From NCBI GenBank assembly GCA_016926135.1, contig JAFGPH010000562.1:1-7178 (forward strand): 7,178 bases of DNA, read 5' to 3'. The notes under the pieces are model-generated. The model was given only the letters and a program-made list of their open reading frames with translations. It did no database searches and was not told the DNA's origin. Both the position numbers and the translations under genes were made by a program. Source of the stretch: Deltaproteobacteria bacterium (GTDB taxonomy: Bacteria; Desulfobacterota; DSM-4660; Desulfatiglandales; HGW-15). Each line of letters starts with the position of its first letter. Positions within the stretch are counted from its first letter, which is position 1. Shown one piece after another: positions 6,091 to 7,178 of this stretch.

Positions 6091-7178
6091 CTATGCCTGA
6101 AGCGGAGAGCGTGAGGATCTCCGGCAGAACTCCACGAAATGTCCGGCCACATCCGGGTTGGAACCCCAGTGCAGGTGCACGTAGGAGCCGAGCACCCTTT
6201 CCCGGAGAAAGCCTTCTTCCCCGTTGTCAAAACCCTTGCGGTCCGTCAGGGTATAGATTCGTTCCGTGCTCTCACTTGCCTTTTCCATCCGGGAATAGTG
6301 AAACTCATGTCCGCGTACGCGGGTGCCTGCCGGTCCCAGGGGCGAGTCCTTTCGGGTCAGGATCTCCCGGTATCCCAGGGCGTGAAGGCGTGATTCCATG
6401 CGGGCCGCCATGGGAAAGACCCCTGCCATGGGATAGGGCCTTCCCTCCATATCCGTGATCTCCTTCATGAGGACCATGAACCCGCCGCACTCCGCATAGA
6501 TGGGGCCGCCTCCCAGGCCGAAGTCCCGTATGGAGGCAAGCATCTCACGGTTTTCCGATAGGGTCTTGCAGTGGAGCTCCGGGTACCCACCGCCCAGGAT
6601 GAGGCCCTGGATATTGTCGGGGATTTTGGGGGAACGGAGCGGGGAAAAGGGAACCAGCTCGGCCCCGGCCTCCTGAAGCAGTCGCAGGTTTTCAGCATAA
6701 TAAAAACAGAAGGCCTCGTCCATGGCGATGCCTATGCGTGCCCGGGCCGGCCTTCGTGAAGGCCGGGGCGCAGATTCGATCTCCGCGCCCGGCAGGGACG
6801 AGAGGAGCCGCTCCAGGTCCAGGTTTCCTTCAATCCATCGGCCGAGCCGCTCGACGAGGCCCTCTTTCAGGCCGAGGTCCTCATCCGTAAACAGACCCAG
6901 GTGCCGCGACGGGATCTCCAGTCCCTCGTCTCTAGGAAGACAGCCGACCAACGGCGGGAGACCCGGCACGGATGCCACAGCCTCCCTCAGCATGTCTTTG
7001 TGGCCGGGGCTTCCTACACGGTTGAAGATCACCCCTTTCAGGGAGAGCCCCGGATCAAATCGGGCGAAACCGAGGGCGACCGCGGCTGCGGACCTTGCCA
7101 TGGACCGGGCGTCGACTACCAGGAACACCGGGAGGCCCAGGCCCTTGGCCAGGAGCGCGGTGGAGCCGGCTTCATCAA
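6091..7178 (-). CDS. cbiA: Cobyrinate a,c-diamide synthase (CbiA/CobB family), partial
   Basis: The gene enters from the right edge; the visible 361 residues begin in frame at the window end with DEAGSTALLAKGLG, and roughly the first 100 residues are outside. The enzyme uses ATP and glutamine to amidate the a and c side chains of cobyrinic acid in B12 synthesis. LPVFLVVDARSMARSAAA belongs to the N-terminal ATP-binding domain, and KGVIFNRVGSPGH follows. The C-terminal class I glutamine amidotransferase domain has GLILGGGYPELH, the nucleophile cysteine in YAECGGFMVL (codon 6487-6489), the HEFHYS histidine (6298-6309) and the family ending SYVHLHWGSNPDVAGHF. The linker between the domains (APRPSRRPARAR) is rich in proline and arginine. 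A GTG at 7126-7128 is an internal valine, not the start. The gene converges on the MaoC gene with 67 bases between. Close relatives such as the siroheme amidase DsrN share this architecture and cannot be excluded without the neighbours. Confidence 0.9.
   Translation of the reverse strand, partial: DEAGSTALLAKGLGLPVFLVVDARSMARSAAAVALGFARFDPGLSLKGVIFNRVGSPGHKDMLREAVASVPGLPPLVGCLPRDEGLEIPSRHLGLFTDEDLGLKEGLVERLGRWIEGNLDLERLLSSLPGAEIESAPRPSRRPARARIGIAMDEAFCFYYAENLRLLQEAGAELVPFSPLRSPKIPDNIQGLILGGGYPELHCKTLSENREMLASIRDFGLGGGPIYAECGGFMVLMKEITDMEGRPYPMAGVFPMAARMESRLHALGYREILTRKDSPLGPAGTRVRGHEFHYSRMEKASESTERIYTLTDRKGFDNGEEGFLRERVLGSYVHLHWGSNPDVAGHFVEFCRRSSRSPLQA
6747..6766. repeat. Perfect inverted repeat inside the cbiA linker
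   Basis: Two 9-base arms, CCGGCCTTC (6747-6755) and GAAGGCCGG (6758-6766), flank a GT. As RNA this would fold into an eight-pair GC-rich stem with a four-base loop. It lies where the gene encodes the proline/arginine-rich linker between the ATP-binding and amidotransferase domains. No T-run follows on either strand, so it is not an intrinsic terminator. It could be a short palindromic repeat tolerated in a linker, or chance in GC-rich DNA. Confidence 0.45.

Noticed and set aside
1..7178. CRISPR array, tRNA, rRNA, insertion sequence or attachment site
   Set aside because: No regularly spaced repeats, cloverleaf-like sequence, rRNA motifs, transposase or terminal inverted repeats were seen on reading through both strands.

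Overview
The window is gene-dense and moderately GC-rich, with short gaps between genes. It carries four plus-strand genes read in one direction (positions 262-6023), then one minus-strand gene converging on them and running off the right edge (6091-7178). The gene types are a very large FhlA-like sigma-54 activator, CoA-ligase and acyl-CoA-handling enzymes, and a cobyrinate a,c-diamide synthase homologue. Together they suggest an anaerobic bacterium of the Desulfobacterota (former Deltaproteobacteria). This is an inference from gene content and style; no rRNA or marker gene is present to confirm it.

Left edge: positions 1-109 are open in one frame on each strand and may hold the end of a plus-strand gene or the start of a minus-strand one. 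An AT-rich intergenic stretch follows (about 104-261). It has a plausible sigma-70-type promoter and a perfect 12-base palindrome, and ends in a good ribosome binding site for the activator gene.

Central block: the first gene encodes a 1037-residue activator with a small N-terminal domain, a long TPR-like region, a GAF-like domain, a sigma-54 AAA+ domain and a Fis-type helix-turn-helix. After 42 bases comes an AMP-forming acyl-CoA synthetase of the malonyl-CoA synthetase/medium-chain ligase type. After 49 bases comes a VOC-fold protein resembling methylmalonyl-CoA epimerase, and its 3' end overlaps a MaoC-type hot-dog hydratase gene that starts at GTG 5562. The spacing and overlap fit a single operon. 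The likely logic is that a carboxylic acid is activated to its CoA thioester and then modified by the VOC and MaoC proteins. The TPR/GAF activator would sense the acid or a metabolite of it. The substrate cannot be read from the sequence.

Right block: a 67-base convergent gap holds a weak plus-strand terminator candidate. The minus-strand gene is a CbiA-type glutamine amidotransferase lacking its N-terminus only because the window ends. It belongs to corrinoid (B12) synthesis or a related tetrapyrrole amidation, and its neighbours beyond position 7178 are not visible.
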